A stretch of DNA of 64,000 bases from Pseudomonas sp. Irchel s3h17 (GTDB lineage: Bacteria > Pseudomonadota > Gammaproteobacteria > Pseudomonadales > Pseudomonadaceae), in the NCBI RefSeq assembly GCF_900187505.1, contig NZ_FYDL01000006.1:227160-291159 (forward strand), written 5' to 3'. Below, piece after piece: positions 16,498-26,400 of this stretch (position 1 is its first letter; the number at the start of each line of letters is the position of its first letter). The notes under the pieces were generated by a model, which did not search any database, was not told where the DNA came from, and was given only the letters and a program-made list of their open reading frames with translations. Made by a program: the position numbers and the translations under genes.

Positions 16498-17934
16498 ATG
16501 AGTACAGCAACAATCGGACAGGCCTATAACTACAAGGTCGTCCGCCAATTCGTCGTGGCAACAGTGGTATGGGGTGTTATCGGGATGGCGATGGGCGTGT
16601 GGATCGCCTCGCAACTGGTGTGGCCGGAGGCGAACCTCGACCTGCCCTGGACCACCTTCGGCCGCTTGCGGCCGCTACACACCAGCCTGGTGATTTTCGG
16701 CTTTGCCGGCAGCGCACAGTTTGCCGCCAGCTACTACGCGGTACAACGGACCTGCCAGGTACGGCTGTATTCGGACAAACTGGCGGCGTTCACCTTCTGG
16801 GGCTGGCAATCGGTAATCGTCAGCATGTTGATCACCCTGCCGCTGGGCTACACCACCACCAAGGAATACGCCGAGATCGAGTTCACCGGCGCGGTGTGGA
16901 TGACCGTGGTCTGGGTGGCCTATGCCATCGTGTTCTTCACCACTGTGGTGCAGCGCAAGACCAAACACATCTATGTCGGCAACTGGTTCTTTGGCGCGTT
17001 CATCGTGGTCATCGCCATGCTGCACGTGATCAACCACCTGTCGATCCCGGTGGACTGGTTCAAGTCCTACCCGGTGTATTCCGGGGCCACCGACGCCATG
17101 GTCCAGTGGTGGTACGGCCACAACGCGGTGGGCTTCTTCCTGACCACCGGCTTCCTGGGGATGATGTACTACTTCGTGCCGAAGCAAGTCGGCCGCCCGG
17201 TGTACTCGTATCGCCTGTCGATCGTGCACTTCTGGGCGCTGATCACCCTGTATATCTGGGCCGGCCCCCACCACCTGCACTACACCGCACTGCCGGACTG
17301 GGCCCAGTCGCTGGGCATGGCCATGTCGCTGATCCTGCTGGCGCCGAGTTGGGGCGGGATGATCAACGGCATGATGACCCTCTCGGGGGCCTGGCATAAG
17401 TTGCGCACCGATCCGATCCTGCGTTTCCTGGTGCTGTCCCTGGCGTTCTACGGCATGTCGACCTTCGAAGGCCCGATGATGGCGATCAAGACCGTCAACG
17501 CGTTGTCCCACTACACCGACTGGACCATCGGCCACGTCCATGCCGGCGCCCTGGGTTGGGTGGCGATGATCACGTTCGGCGCGACCTACCACATGATCCC
17601 GAAGATCTTCGGCCGCGAACAGATGCACAGCGTGCCACTGATCAACCTGCACTTCTGGCTGGCGACCATCGGCACCGTGCTCTACATCGCCTCGATGTGG
17701 GTCAACGGCATCACCCAGGGCCTGATGTGGCGCGCCATCAACGACGACGGCACCCTCACCTACTCCTTCGTCGAAGCGCTGCAGGCCAGCCACCCGGGCT
17801 TCATCGTACGGTTTGCCGGTGGTGTGTTCTTCCTCGGCGGCATGCTGCTGATGGCCTACAACACCTGGCGCACCGTGCGGGTTGCCGACGCCACGATGGC
17901 CGAGCGCGAAGCGCAGTTTCGCCTGATTGCCTGA
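16498..17934 (+). CDS. ccoN4: Orphan cbb3-type cytochrome oxidase subunit I (CcoN4-like)
   Basis: A 478-residue CcoN with about twelve transmembrane helices. Heme and copper ligands are in [34 protein letters not shown] and [11 protein letters not shown]. No ccoO or ccoP follows, so it is an orphan subunit. In P. aeruginosa an orphan ccoN (PA4133, ccoN4) also lies near a siroheme reductase (PA4130) and is reported to form hybrid cbb3 oxidases with altered tolerance to inhibitors such as cyanide and nitrite. The same arrangement here supports the assignment. ATG codons occur at 16459, 16492 and 16498; GGAAG at 16485-16489 favours 16498. Confidence 0.88.
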   Translation: MSTATIGQAYNYKVVRQFVVATVVWGVIGMAMGVWIASQLVWPEANLDLPWTTFGRLRPLHTSLVIFGFAGSAQFAASYYAVQRTCQVRLYSDKLAAFTFWGWQSVIVSMLITLPLGYTTTKEYAEIEFTGAVWMTVVWVAYAIVFFTTVVQRKTKHIYVGNWFFGAFIVVIAMLHVINHLSIPVDWFKSYPVYSGATDAMVQWWYGHNAVGFFLTTGFLGMMYYFVPKQVGRPVYSYRLSIVHFWALITLYIWAGPHHLHYTALPDWAQSLGMAMSLILLAPSWGGMINGMMTLSGAWHKLRTDPILRFLVLSLAFYGMSTFEGPMMAIKTVNALSHYTDWTIGHVHAGALGWVAMITFGATYHMIPKIFGREQMHSVPLINLHFWLATIGTVLYIASMWVNGITQGLMWRAINDDGTLTYSFVEALQASHPGFIVRFAGGVFFLGGMLLMAYNTWRTVRVADATMAEREAQFRLIA

Positions 17935-17991
17935 TTGCCCCACGACGCAAGCCGCACCGGCTTGCGTCACTCACCCAAGGGAACGTTGATC

Positions 17992-18213
17992 ATGATGGAA
18001 GTGATGCTGAATCTGGCGGCGGTGGCGTGCCTGTATCTGTCGGTGGAGTACTGCTTGCGGCATCAATCGCCCGAGAGCCTGGACGATGCCAGCCTGATCC
18101 CCTTTGCCGACGACCCCGACGTAGCGCGGCGGGTGGAGCAGGCCACTGGCAAGACCATCACCGCGGTCGCGCCCGAGGTGGCGAAACCGGGTTGGGGCAA
18201 TGTGCAGGTTTGA
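17992..18213 (+). CDS. Small CcoQ-like membrane protein
   Basis: A 73-residue protein with one N-terminal hydrophobic segment (VMLNLAAVACLYLSVEYCL) and a polar tail (DDASLIPFADDPDVARRVEQ). A small gene in this position follows orphan ccoN4 genes in other Pseudomonas and resembles CcoQ-type accessory subunits in size and layout. The ATG at 17992 has AAGGGAA about nine bases upstream; a second ATG follows at once. It is 57 bases after ccoN and probably in the same transcript. Confidence 0.7.
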   Translation: MMEVMLNLAAVACLYLSVEYCLRHQSPESLDDASLIPFADDPDVARRVEQATGKTITAVAPEVAKPGWGNVQV

Positions 18214-18287
18214 TCCTGTCTAATGTGGGAAATACCGTCCTGATCACAGGGCAGCCCTCGTCAGGCGCGGGATGCTGAACACAGGCC

Positions 18288-18411
18288 CCGTGGCTTGCTC
18301 GCGCTGGGCTGTGCAACAGCCGCAAAATCGCTCACCGCGTTTTACCTGAAAGCCCGCAATCGTCTGGTTGGGGCGCTTCGCACCCAGCGGGAGCAAGCTC
18401 CCTCGCCACAG
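18288..18411. repeat. REPIN, array B unit 1 (left arm shortened)
   Basis: REP doublet that has lost about nine bases of the left palindrome (CCGTGGC joined directly to TTGCTCGCGC). It is the same family and orientation as array A at 13.7-14.0 kb. Confidence 0.8.
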
Positions 18412-18452
18412 AGGCAGCGTTCAGCCTAGGAAAGTGGTGTCGTACGCAGGTC

Positions 18453-18585
18453 CCGTGGCGAGCGAGCTTGCTCGCGCTGGGCTGTGCAGCAGCCCCAAAA
18501 TCGCTCACCGGGTTTTATCTGAAAGCCTGCAGTCGTCTGGTTGGGGGCGCTTCGCACCCAGCGGGAGCAAGCTCCCTCGCCACAG
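18453..18585. repeat. REPIN, array B unit 2
   Basis: Complete doublet, preceded by the spacer AAAGTGGTGTCGTACGCAGG and followed by AAGGACAGTGGCGTCGTACG. The period to the neighbouring units is about 165-175 bases. Confidence 0.85.
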
Positions 18586-18626
18586 AGGCCGCGTTCAGTC
18601 AAGGACAGTGGCGTCGTACGCAGGTC

Positions 18627-18738
18627 CCGTGGCGAGCGAGCTTGCTCGCGCTGGGCTGTGCAACAGCCCAAAAATCGGTCACCGCGTTTTACCTGAAAGC
18701 CCGCAATCGTCTTTCGCAAGCAGGCTCGCTCCCACAGG
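18627..18738. repeat. Chimeric REPIN, array B unit 3
   Basis: It starts as the same doublet (CCGTGGCGAGCGAGCTTGCT), but after CCCGCAATCGTCTT the right half is replaced by a different REP type (CGCAAGCAGGCTCGCTCCCA). Together with units 1 and 2 it fills the 566-base gap after the CcoQ-like gene. Confidence 0.75.
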
Positions 18739-18779
18739 GTCATGCGCTCATTACAAAGACAGGCCCGGCATCAACCCCC

Positions 18780-19274
18780 TCAACCCCGTTCACGCGGAAT
18801 CAGGCTCTGCAACTGCTGGGCCAGGAAATTGGCATCAAAGGCAAAGGTGTCCGGGTCTTTCAAACCGTTGGTCTTGCGCCACTGCCACTCGGTCGATGGC
18901 GGCAGGCACACCAGTGACACACTGCCATAACGCGCGGCGGTCAGGCCCACCACCGCCAGTGTGATCAACCCGCCGGCACCCATCACCTCGGGCACGAACT
19001 CCACCGGTTTGCCGGCGATCAGAATGCTCAGTTTCTCGGACTTGAAGGCCGAGGTTTCCACCGGCACACTGGCCCCGAACGCGACATAGACCTCCCGGCT
19101 CACCTCAAGCAAATTCGGCGTCCTGACCGGTGCCAGCCATTGTTCGATCTGGTCGAACAATTCGCCGATCCGCATGGCCCACACCGCCGACTGGCTTTCA
19201 AACACCTGTTTCTTGTGCGCTTCGCTTTCTGCGTAGTGGCGAAGCATTTCACCCAGTTGCTGTACATCGTCCAT
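18780..19274 (-). CDS. Conserved hypothetical protein
   Basis: A 164-residue protein of unknown family. The N-terminal part is helical and charged (LGEMLRHYAESEAHKKQVFE), the middle has beta-type sequence (LSILIAGKPVEFVPEVMG), then comes a glycine/alanine hydrophobic stretch (GAGGLITLAVVGLTAARYGS). There is no signal peptide. GAGGAA seven bases before the ATG at 19274 decides this start over an upstream in-frame candidate at 19310. Neighbours give no functional clue. Confidence 0.65.
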   Translation of the reverse strand: MDDVQQLGEMLRHYAESEAHKKQVFESQSAVWAMRIGELFDQIEQWLAPVRTPNLLEVSREVYVAFGASVPVETSAFKSEKLSILIAGKPVEFVPEVMGAGGLITLAVVGLTAARYGSVSLVCLPPSTEWQWRKTNGLKDPDTFAFDANFLAQQLQSLIPRERG

Positions 19275-19412
19275 TGCGCTGTTCCTCGGACAAAACCGTG
19301 TTACGAACACTGAGCATGACAGATGCTCGCGGGCGATGTACGACTAATACCTGCTCGACACTACCGAACTGCACGCCCATGCCCGCCGTGGCCTTTGCCT
19401 TGGACGACTGAG

Positions 19413-19934
19413 TCAGGATGCCTTGGGCGAAGGGCGCAAACGTGCCATGCCCAGGGCGTCTACCAGCTGACCGTCACGCACCGCATACTGGCGGAACAGG
19501 CCCTCGGTCTCGAAGCCGAACTTGCGATACAGGCCGATCGCCGCATCGTTGTCCGCATACACCGACAACTCCACCCGTTGCACGTTCATCCAGTTGTCCG
19601 CGAGGTCCAGCACCGTGGCCAACAACCGAGTACCCAAGCCTTTGCCCTGCCACGCCACCGCGACTCCCATGCCGATGTTGGCGCAATGACTGCGCCGAAT
19701 GCGCGAGAACTGCTCCAGGCCGATGTTGCCGATCACCTGCCCCTGATGCAGCGCCACCAGTTGCACCACCCGCTCGTTCCTGGACGCCAGGCGTTCGCGC
19801 CAGACCTCGGTGGATTGGTAAGGCGTTTGCAACACCTGGCGAGCAACCGCGGGGTCGTTGTACAGCGCAGTAATGCCTTCGATGTGGGCTTCGCTGAAAC
19901 GCTCGAGGGTAATGACGGGATCGCAGGTCGACAT
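19413..19934 (-). CDS. GNAT N-acetyltransferase (YhhY/AaaT-like)
   Basis: A 173-residue single-domain GNAT. The acetyl-CoA loop is in VAVAWQGKGLGTRLLATVLD, followed by the conserved VELSVYADNDAAIGLYRKFG and FETEG. The pattern TPYQSTEVWRERLASR near the N terminus and VRDGQLVDALGMARL at the end resemble E. coli YhhY (AaaT), which acetylates certain amino acids. The true substrate is unknown. AAGGAAG precedes the ATG. The gene is divergent from the MocR-type regulator at 20175, which could control it. Confidence 0.85.
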   Translation of the reverse strand: MSTCDPVITLERFSEAHIEGITALYNDPAVARQVLQTPYQSTEVWRERLASRNERVVQLVALHQGQVIGNIGLEQFSRIRRSHCANIGMGVAVAWQGKGLGTRLLATVLDLADNWMNVQRVELSVYADNDAAIGLYRKFGFETEGLFRQYAVRDGQLVDALGMARLRPSPKAS

Positions 19935-20174
19935 AGCGGGTTCTTCCTTGAAAGAGGTGCTGCGCGGTATCCGTTGCCCGCTGTGATCCAGTGGTCACAT
20001 GCAGCCTGACCTTCGAGAGTAATCGCAAAATGCCTGCCCTGGCGAGCGTGGCCTGCTCCCGGGTATTGCGCTACCGGTCCTGGCACGTGGACGTTGATCA
20101 GGTGCAGCCCCCCGCCTCTGCGAGTAACCTGTCGTCAGCCGCCTCACCCTCACCACCGCAGGAGCCTCGCGGGT
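19935..20174. promoter_or_regulatory. Divergent promoter region, GNAT/MocR
   Basis: 240 bases between divergent genes. MocR regulators often bind such regions, but I cannot pick out a convincing direct or inverted repeat operator by eye. Confidence 0.3.
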
Positions 20175-21608
20175 ATGGAACTTCACGTTGTGATCAATGG
20201 CCGCAAGGACCTCGCAGGCCAGCTGTACCAGCAACTGCGCAGCGCCATCGAATCGGGCCGCCTGGCCGCCGGTACGCAACTGCCACCCAGCCGCTTGCTG
20301 GCCGAGCAACTGGGGATCTCGCGCAAGACCATCTCCGACACCTATACGCAATTGACCTACGAAAACTACCTGACGGGGATCGTCGGCAAAGGCACCTACG
20401 TCAACACCCGGACCTCGCACCTGGCGCGCAAGCAAAGCCACTCGGAACTGGCCAGCCACGAAATCATCGAGCGCTGGCGCAACCTGCCGACGTTCCTGCG
20501 TCACCCCGCCCCGGACGCTTCGTTGCCTTATGACTTCATTGGCGGCGCCACCAGCAAGGGCCTGTTCCCCCGGGACGACTGGCGCCGTTGCACCGCCCAC
20601 GCACTGCGCCAGATCGCCAGCGCCATGGGCTTTTACAGTCAGGCCGAAGGTCTCCCGGTCCTGCGCAGTGCCATCGCCCGGCATATCGCGTTTTCTCGCG
20701 GGGTGATTTGCCAAAGCCAGGACGTGGTGGTGTGCAACGGTGCGCAGCAAGCACTGGACCTGATTGCCCGGGTACTGATCCAGCCCGGCAGCCTGGTGGC
20801 CATGGAAGACCCTGGCTATCCGCCGGCCCGCTTGCTGTTCGCCTCCCACGGTGCCGAGGTGGTCGGCGTGCCGGTCGATGGCGAAGGTATTCAGGTGGCG
20901 TCGATTCCCGAAGGCACCCGGCTGATCTACGTCACACCCTCGCACCAGTTCCCCCTGGGCATGCCCATGAGCCAGGCTCGGCGTGAGGCCTTGCTGGCCA
21001 GGGCCCACGCGTTGGGCGCGATCATCATCGAGGATGACTACGACAGCGAGTTCCGCTACGAGGGCCGGCCCACCGACTCCCTGCAGAGCCTGGATCAACA
21101 CGGGCTCGTCGCCTATGTCGGGACCTTCTCCAAAACCCTGCTGCCCGAGTTGCGCCTGGGTTATGCGATCCTGCCGCCAGCCATCCTCGAGGCGGTGATC
21201 CGCGCCAAGCAGTTGACCGACCTGCACACCTCGACCCTGCCGCAATGGGCGTTGGCCAAATTCATCGACGAAGGCTGCCTGCTCAAGCACATTCGCCGCT
21301 GCCACACGGTCTACGCTGGGCGTCGCGAGCGAATCCTGGCGCGGGTCGCCGACGACCTTTCGCCCTGGCTTGAGGCCGTGCCGAGCACCGCCGGGTTTCA
21401 CATGGTGCTGCTGTGCAAAGTCGAGGTGGAGGTGTCGCGACTCATCGAGCAGGCGAAAGACGTCGGGGTCGGGCTCTATGGCCTGGGCGAATTCTATTAT
21501 CAGCAAGCCCCTCGCGCCGGGCTGTTCATGGGATTTGGCGCGATCGACACCCTGGACATCGATACCGCCCTTGACCGCCTGCGCGACCTTTTGCAGCAAG
21601 TCGCCTGA
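20175..21608 (+). CDS. MocR/PdxR-type PLP-dependent transcription regulator
   Basis: A 477-residue chimeric regulator. Residues 1-75 or so form a GntR winged helix (LYQQLRSAIESGRLAAGTQL, PPSRLLAEQLGISRKTISDT). The rest is an aminotransferase class I fold with EDDYDSEFRYEGRP and the PLP-binding lysine in VGTFSKTLLPELRLGY. Such proteins sense pyridoxal phosphate or amino compounds. The ATG at 20175 lies behind AGGAG. Possible targets are the divergent GNAT gene and the monooxygenase gene 126 bases downstream. Confidence 0.9.
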   Translation: MELHVVINGRKDLAGQLYQQLRSAIESGRLAAGTQLPPSRLLAEQLGISRKTISDTYTQLTYENYLTGIVGKGTYVNTRTSHLARKQSHSELASHEIIERWRNLPTFLRHPAPDASLPYDFIGGATSKGLFPRDDWRRCTAHALRQIASAMGFYSQAEGLPVLRSAIARHIAFSRGVICQSQDVVVCNGAQQALDLIARVLIQPGSLVAMEDPGYPPARLLFASHGAEVVGVPVDGEGIQVASIPEGTRLIYVTPSHQFPLGMPMSQARREALLARAHALGAIIIEDDYDSEFRYEGRPTDSLQSLDQHGLVAYVGTFSKTLLPELRLGYAILPPAILEAVIRAKQLTDLHTSTLPQWALAKFIDEGCLLKHIRRCHTVYAGRRERILARVADDLSPWLEAVPSTAGFHMVLLCKVEVEVSRLIEQAKDVGVGLYGLGEFYYQQAPRAGLFMGFGAIDTLDIDTALDRLRDLLQQVA

Positions 21609-21733
21609 GGTCTATTGGCGTGGGGCTTTTACTGCCAATTGGTCGTTGGCCGCTGCTGTATACGGGCCTATCCTGCACGAACATCACCCCATCCTGAACA
21701 CGGCCTGTGCAGCTTGAGAAGGGAGCCTGTGCG

Positions 21734-22027
21734 ATGCCCGAGCAAATGATCAATACGGTCCAGGTACAGGCCGCCCCTGGCTGCTCCGATGAACTGGGCC
21801 GGCACTTGCAGCAGATCGTCGACACCTTGCGCCAACTCCCCGGTTGCGACACCTACATGGTCGATCGCTGCCCGGAAGATGACGACCGGTGGACTGTCAG
21901 TGCCCACTGGCAATCGGAAACCGCCATGCAAACCCACTTCAACTGCCCCGAAGTACAAGGCTTCATCAACCTGCTCGACAGTCGACTGGCCAGCAGCATC
22001 GACTTCAACAGCTTTCCGATTGTCTGA
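21734..22027 (+). CDS. Antibiotic biosynthesis monooxygenase (ABM) family protein
   Basis: A 97-residue ABM-fold protein (NTVQVQAAPGCSDELGRHLQ, then PGCDTYMVDRCPEDDDRW, then AHWQSETAMQTHFNCPEVQG), a small dimeric ferredoxin-like barrel found in quinone or cofactor-free monooxygenases and in many uncharacterised proteins. GGGAG precedes the ATG at 21734. It may be co-transcribed with the MocR gene. The substrate is unknown. Confidence 0.82.
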   Translation: MPEQMINTVQVQAAPGCSDELGRHLQQIVDTLRQLPGCDTYMVDRCPEDDDRWTVSAHWQSETAMQTHFNCPEVQGFINLLDSRLASSIDFNSFPIV

Positions 22028-22173
22028 ACGACAAACGAGCGTGCCCAGGACACTTGCCCAGCGCTCATTGGTCTGCTCGCCTTCGCGACTATTGGCTGTT
22101 TGTTGATCCCGGAGACAGGCTTAACGTGAAGCCTGATTCGCCCACTTGATCAACACACCCATAGGTGATGAGC

Positions 22174-22593
22174 ATGAGACCGCTACCGTTACTCGCAAGC
22201 ACCCTGACCGTCCTGAGCCTGCTGGCATCCACCATGGTATTGGCCCACGAAGCCGGCGCACCGTCAGAAAAAGTCACGGTACTGCAGGACGAGATGCTGC
22301 AAAACGTGCCCGGCAAGAAGGCCCTGATGATCGAAGTCGACTACCTGCCCGGCCAGTCGTCCATCGCCCACAAACATGAGGGCACCGCCATGGCCTACGT
22401 GGTCGCGGGGGAGATTGTTTCCCAGGTCAAGGGTGGCAAGGCGATCACCTACAAGACCGGTGAGTACTGGTACGAACAGGCAGGTTCAGAGCACCTGGTG
22501 TCAAAAAACGCCAGCAGCACCCAGCCGGCCAGGTTGTTGGTGTTCATGGTCCTCTCGCCTGACGAGAAAATACTGATCCCATTGCAGAACTGA
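22174..22593 (+). CDS. Secreted cupin-domain protein
   Basis: A 139-residue exported protein: signal peptide (residues 1-24, cleavage near VLA-HE), then one cupin barrel. Motif 1 is GQSSIAHKHEGTAMAYVVAG, with both histidines but without the usual glutamate after HEGT. Motif 2 is GEYWYEQAGSEHLVSKN. Metal binding is likely but may be altered. The ATG at 22174 has AGGTGA upstream; an ATG at 22168 and a GTG at 22165 are alternatives that only lengthen the signal peptide. Confidence 0.8.
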   Translation: MRPLPLLASTLTVLSLLASTMVLAHEAGAPSEKVTVLQDEMLQNVPGKKALMIEVDYLPGQSSIAHKHEGTAMAYVVAGEIVSQVKGGKAITYKTGEYWYEQAGSEHLVSKNASSTQPARLLVFMVLSPDEKILIPLQN

Positions 22594-22758
22594 TCGCTGA
22601 ATCAGCCTGCATGCCCCACAGGGAACAGCGTGCCCACAACGAATACGAGGCAACACAAGGAATCATAAATAAACGATTAACTACAGCGCCGCCCAACTAA
22701 CTGGCTTTATTCTGGGCACCCACACAGGGAGTACAACACTTTAAATAAAGGACTATTT

Positions 22759-23361
22759 ATGAACACAGATGAAGAACGCTCATTTATCGCACGACTTACT
22801 TGCGGCGGCAGCGCCATTACTTTTCTTCAGGAATTCAAGCCACACAAGCTTTTCAATAGAGAACCAATGCTGGAACAAATTCTTACAGCTCAAAGCGACT
22901 ATCGTCCGCCCGTATTAGTTCTTGATCCATCCACTAACAAAATGGTTCGCGTTGGTTATACCATCCGAACCAAAAACACCGTGGTCGTACATTTCGAGTG
23001 CTATGACGACTATTACAATATGAAAATACTCAGCGCCCCCTATTATCAACAATATATCAGTAGAAACGACGAGGGTTGTCTGCTTGCTCTTCCGCCCGCC
23101 GGAGGGAACACCGCGTCATTCAACTTGCTGGATGCTGATCACAACATCATCACCCTCGATGATTTTAGCTCTGACACATCGACTGTTTACTTGAAAGCTC
23201 GCCATGCGGGAATAATCAGGAAACAAATAAATGGAGGTACGGACAACTACACCCACCGCTACTCTACTTTTACTGACCGTGCAGGAGACATTGTAAAATT
23301 CCAGTTAAACATCCTCGAGAGGCATACAGTCTCACCCAGACTCTCGACACCTTATCCTTGA
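22759..23361 (+). CDS. Orphan AT-rich hypothetical protein
   Basis: A 200-residue protein I cannot place. It is clearly more AT-rich than its neighbours and uses codons rare in the surrounding genes (ATA, AAT, TTA), which suggests recent transfer. There is no signal peptide and no transmembrane helix. The sequence looks mostly beta (VLVLDPSTNKMVRVGYTIRT, TVVVHFECYDDYYNMK, ASFNLLDADHNIITLDDFSS). AAAGGA precedes the ATG. It stands alone and ends before a strong terminator. Confidence 0.7.
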   Translation: MNTDEERSFIARLTCGGSAITFLQEFKPHKLFNREPMLEQILTAQSDYRPPVLVLDPSTNKMVRVGYTIRTKNTVVVHFECYDDYYNMKILSAPYYQQYISRNDEGCLLALPPAGGNTASFNLLDADHNIITLDDFSSDTSTVYLKARHAGIIRKQINGGTDNYTHRYSTFTDRAGDIVKFQLNILERHTVSPRLSTPYP

Positions 23362-23402
23362 TGTATCAACTAATATTCAAACCAATCGTTATCGCTTTGA
23401 AC

Positions 23403-23439
23403 AAAAAAAGCCCCGCCATCTTTCGATGCGGGGCTTTTT
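23403..23439. terminator. Bidirectional rho-independent terminator
   Basis: The stem GCCCCGC (23410-23416) pairs with GCGGGGC (23428-23434), flanked by seven A on the left and five T on the right. It can end both the orphan gene (plus strand) and gdhB (minus strand). Confidence 0.9.
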
Positions 23440-23453
23440 CATTCAACGCCTGA

Positions 23454-26400
23454 TCAGGCAGCCGGTTCCAGCTCGGCGGCGACAGCGGCAGGCACCACCG
23501 CTTGACCGCTCAACGCCAGGTCCAGCAGTTCGCGGTTGGCCACCGCGTACATGGCGTAGTCAGTGCCGCTGGCGGCACGGATGTCCACCAGCATGGCGCG
23601 CCAGCGCTCGACCATGGCCTGGTTCTGCTCCATCCACAGCGCCAGACGGGTTTCCACGTCCTGTTCACCTTCGCCCATTTGCAGGACCGAAATGGTGATC
23701 GCACGCTGCTGCCAGTCGATGTCGTCACGGAACGCTTCGCGGGCCAGGGCTTGCCAGTTGTTTTCCACCGACAAGGCACTGATCTGTTGCAGGTACCAGG
23801 TCAGGTCCAGCGCGCTGCCTACGGCGAAGTAGGCCTTGGCCACGTCCGCTGGGTTCTGGCCGGTCACGTCGGCCGCCTCGATGATGGGCAGCAGAGTGTA
23901 CAGGTGCGTGGTACCTGCAACCATGCGTGCCAGCAACTCAGGCACGCCAGCAGCGACGTAAGCCTGATAGCGGGTCTGCCAGCCTTCACGGGTCGGGCCT
24001 TCCAGCAGTTCGTCGAGCTTGAGACCCAGCGCGGCCAGGTGCGGACCGAAGTGGGCGACGTCACGGGCAGCATTCTGCTCGTTACGACGGCTGCGCAGGA
24101 ACCAGCGCGTGGCACGACGGCCCAGGCGCATCAGTTCATCCATCAGCTCCAGCTGGACATCCGCCGAGACCTGGTAATCCAGGGCCTCGATCTGCCGGAA
24201 CCAGTGCGGGAGGTGGAAGATGTCACGCACGATCACGTACGCACCCGCCACGTTCGCCGGGCTCATGCCGGTGGACTCTTTGAGACGCTGGACGAAGGTG
24301 ATGCCCATGTGGTTGACCAGATCGTTGGCGATCTGGGTGCTGACGATCTCGCGCTTGAGGCGGTGACGACGCATGGCTTCGGAGAACTTGTTCACCAGCA
24401 TCGGTGGGAAAGCGGTTTCCATGTCGCGCGTCAGGTAGTCGTCGTCCGGCACCAGGGAGCCCAGCAACTGCTCCTTGAGGTCGATCTTGCTGTAGGAGAT
24501 CAGCACCGACAGCTCGGCACGGGTCAGGCCATGGCCAGCCGCGACGCGCTCGGTGATCGCCTCTTCCGACGGCAGGAACTCGATGGCACGATCCAGCTTG
24601 CCACGGCCTTCCAGGTCGTTCATCAGGCGCTTGTACTCGGCAATCCGCACAAAGGCACGGCGGGCCGCCAGGGACAGGGCCTGGGTCTGCTTGTAGTTGT
24701 TGCCGAGCACCAGGCCGCCGACTTCGTCGGTCATGCTGCCGAGCAACTGGTTACGTTGCTTCTCGGTCATGTCACCGGCCTGAACCACTTCGTTCAGCAG
24801 GATCTTGATGTTCACTTCGTGGTCGGAGCAGTCCACGCCACCGGCGTTGTCGATGAAGTCGGTGTTGGAGCCGCCGCCATTGAGGCCGAACTCGACACGG
24901 CCCAGTTGGGTCATGCCCAGGTTACCGCCCTCGCCCACGACCTTGCAGCGCAGTTCATTACCGTTGACGCGCAGTGCATCGTTGGCCTTGTCGCCGACAT
25001 CGGCGTGGCTTTCGCTGCTGGCCTTGACGTACGTCCCGATGCCGCCGTTCCACAACAGGTCTACCGGCGCCTTGAGCAAGGCGTTCAGCAGTTCGGTCGG
25101 GGTCAGCTTGTCGGCCTGGATGTCGAAGCGCTCTTTCATCTGCGCGGAGATGGCAATGCTCTTCGCGCTACGGGAGAAGATCCCGCCGCCTTCGGACATG
25201 ATGCTGGTGTCGTAGTCCGACCAGGCCGAACGCGGCAGGTCGAACAGGCGCTGACGCTCGGCGAAGCTGTTGGCTGGCGTAGGGTTCGGGTCGATGAAGA
25301 TGTGCAGGTGGTTGAAGGCAGCGACCAGTTGCAGCGTGTCGGACATCAACAAGCCGTTACCGAACACGTCACCGGCCATGTCGCCGACGCCGACCACGGT
25401 AATGCTGTCTTCCTGGACGTTGATGCCGCGCTCGCGGAAGTGACGTTGCACGCCGACCCACGCGCCCTTGGCGGTGATGCCCATTTTCTTGTGGTCGTAA
25501 CCGGCCGAACCGCCCGAGGCGAACGCGTCACCCAGCCAGAAGCCGTAGTCGATGGCGATGCCGTTGGCGATGTCGGAGAAGGTTGCAGTGCCCTTGTCCG
25601 CGGCGACGACCAGGTACGGGTCATCGTCGTCATGGCGCACGACGTTGACCGGCGGCACCAGGGCGCCGTCCTTCAGGTTGTCGGTGATGTCCAGCAAGCC
25701 CGAAATGAAGATGCGGTAGCAGGCGATGCCCTCGGCCGCGATCTCGTCACGGCTGCCGCCCAGCGGCAGGCGACGGGGCAGGAAGCCGCCCTTGGCGCCC
25801 ACCGGCACGATGACCGAGTTCTTCACTTGCTGGGCTTTTACCAGGCCCAGGACTTCGGTACGGAAGTCTTCTTCACGGTCGGACCAGCGCAGGCCACCAC
25901 GGGCCACGTTGCCGAAGCGCAGGTGCACGCCTTCAACACGCGGCGAGTACACGAAGATTTCGAACTTCGGCACCGGCTTTGGCAGCTCTGGAATCGCGTG
26001 CGGGTTGAACTTGAAGCTGAAGTAGGACTTGTTCTGGCCGTTGGCGTCGGTCTGGTAGAAGTTGGTCCGCAGGGTGGCCTTGATCAGGTCCAGGTAGCGA
26101 CGCAGGATGCGGTCTTCGTTGAGCACCTGAACGTCGTCCAGGGCGGTCAGGATCGCGTGTTCCAGGCGCTGTTGCTTGTCGTCCAGGTCGTCGCTGGTCA
26201 GCTTGCGGGCCAGGTAGAAGCGGGTCTTGAACAACCGGGTCAACTCGCGAGCGATGTCGGTGTGGTTGTTCAGGGTGCTGGCGATGTAACCCAGGTCGAA
26301 GCCCAGGCGAATCTGCTTCAGGTAACGGGCGTAGGCACGCAGCAGTGCCACGTCGCGCCATGGCAGGCCGGCCGTCAGCACCAGGCGGTTGAACGCATCG

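Noticed and set aside
18368..18964. 198-codon plus-strand frame across REPIN array B
   Set aside because: Repetitive translation of the array with no ribosome site.
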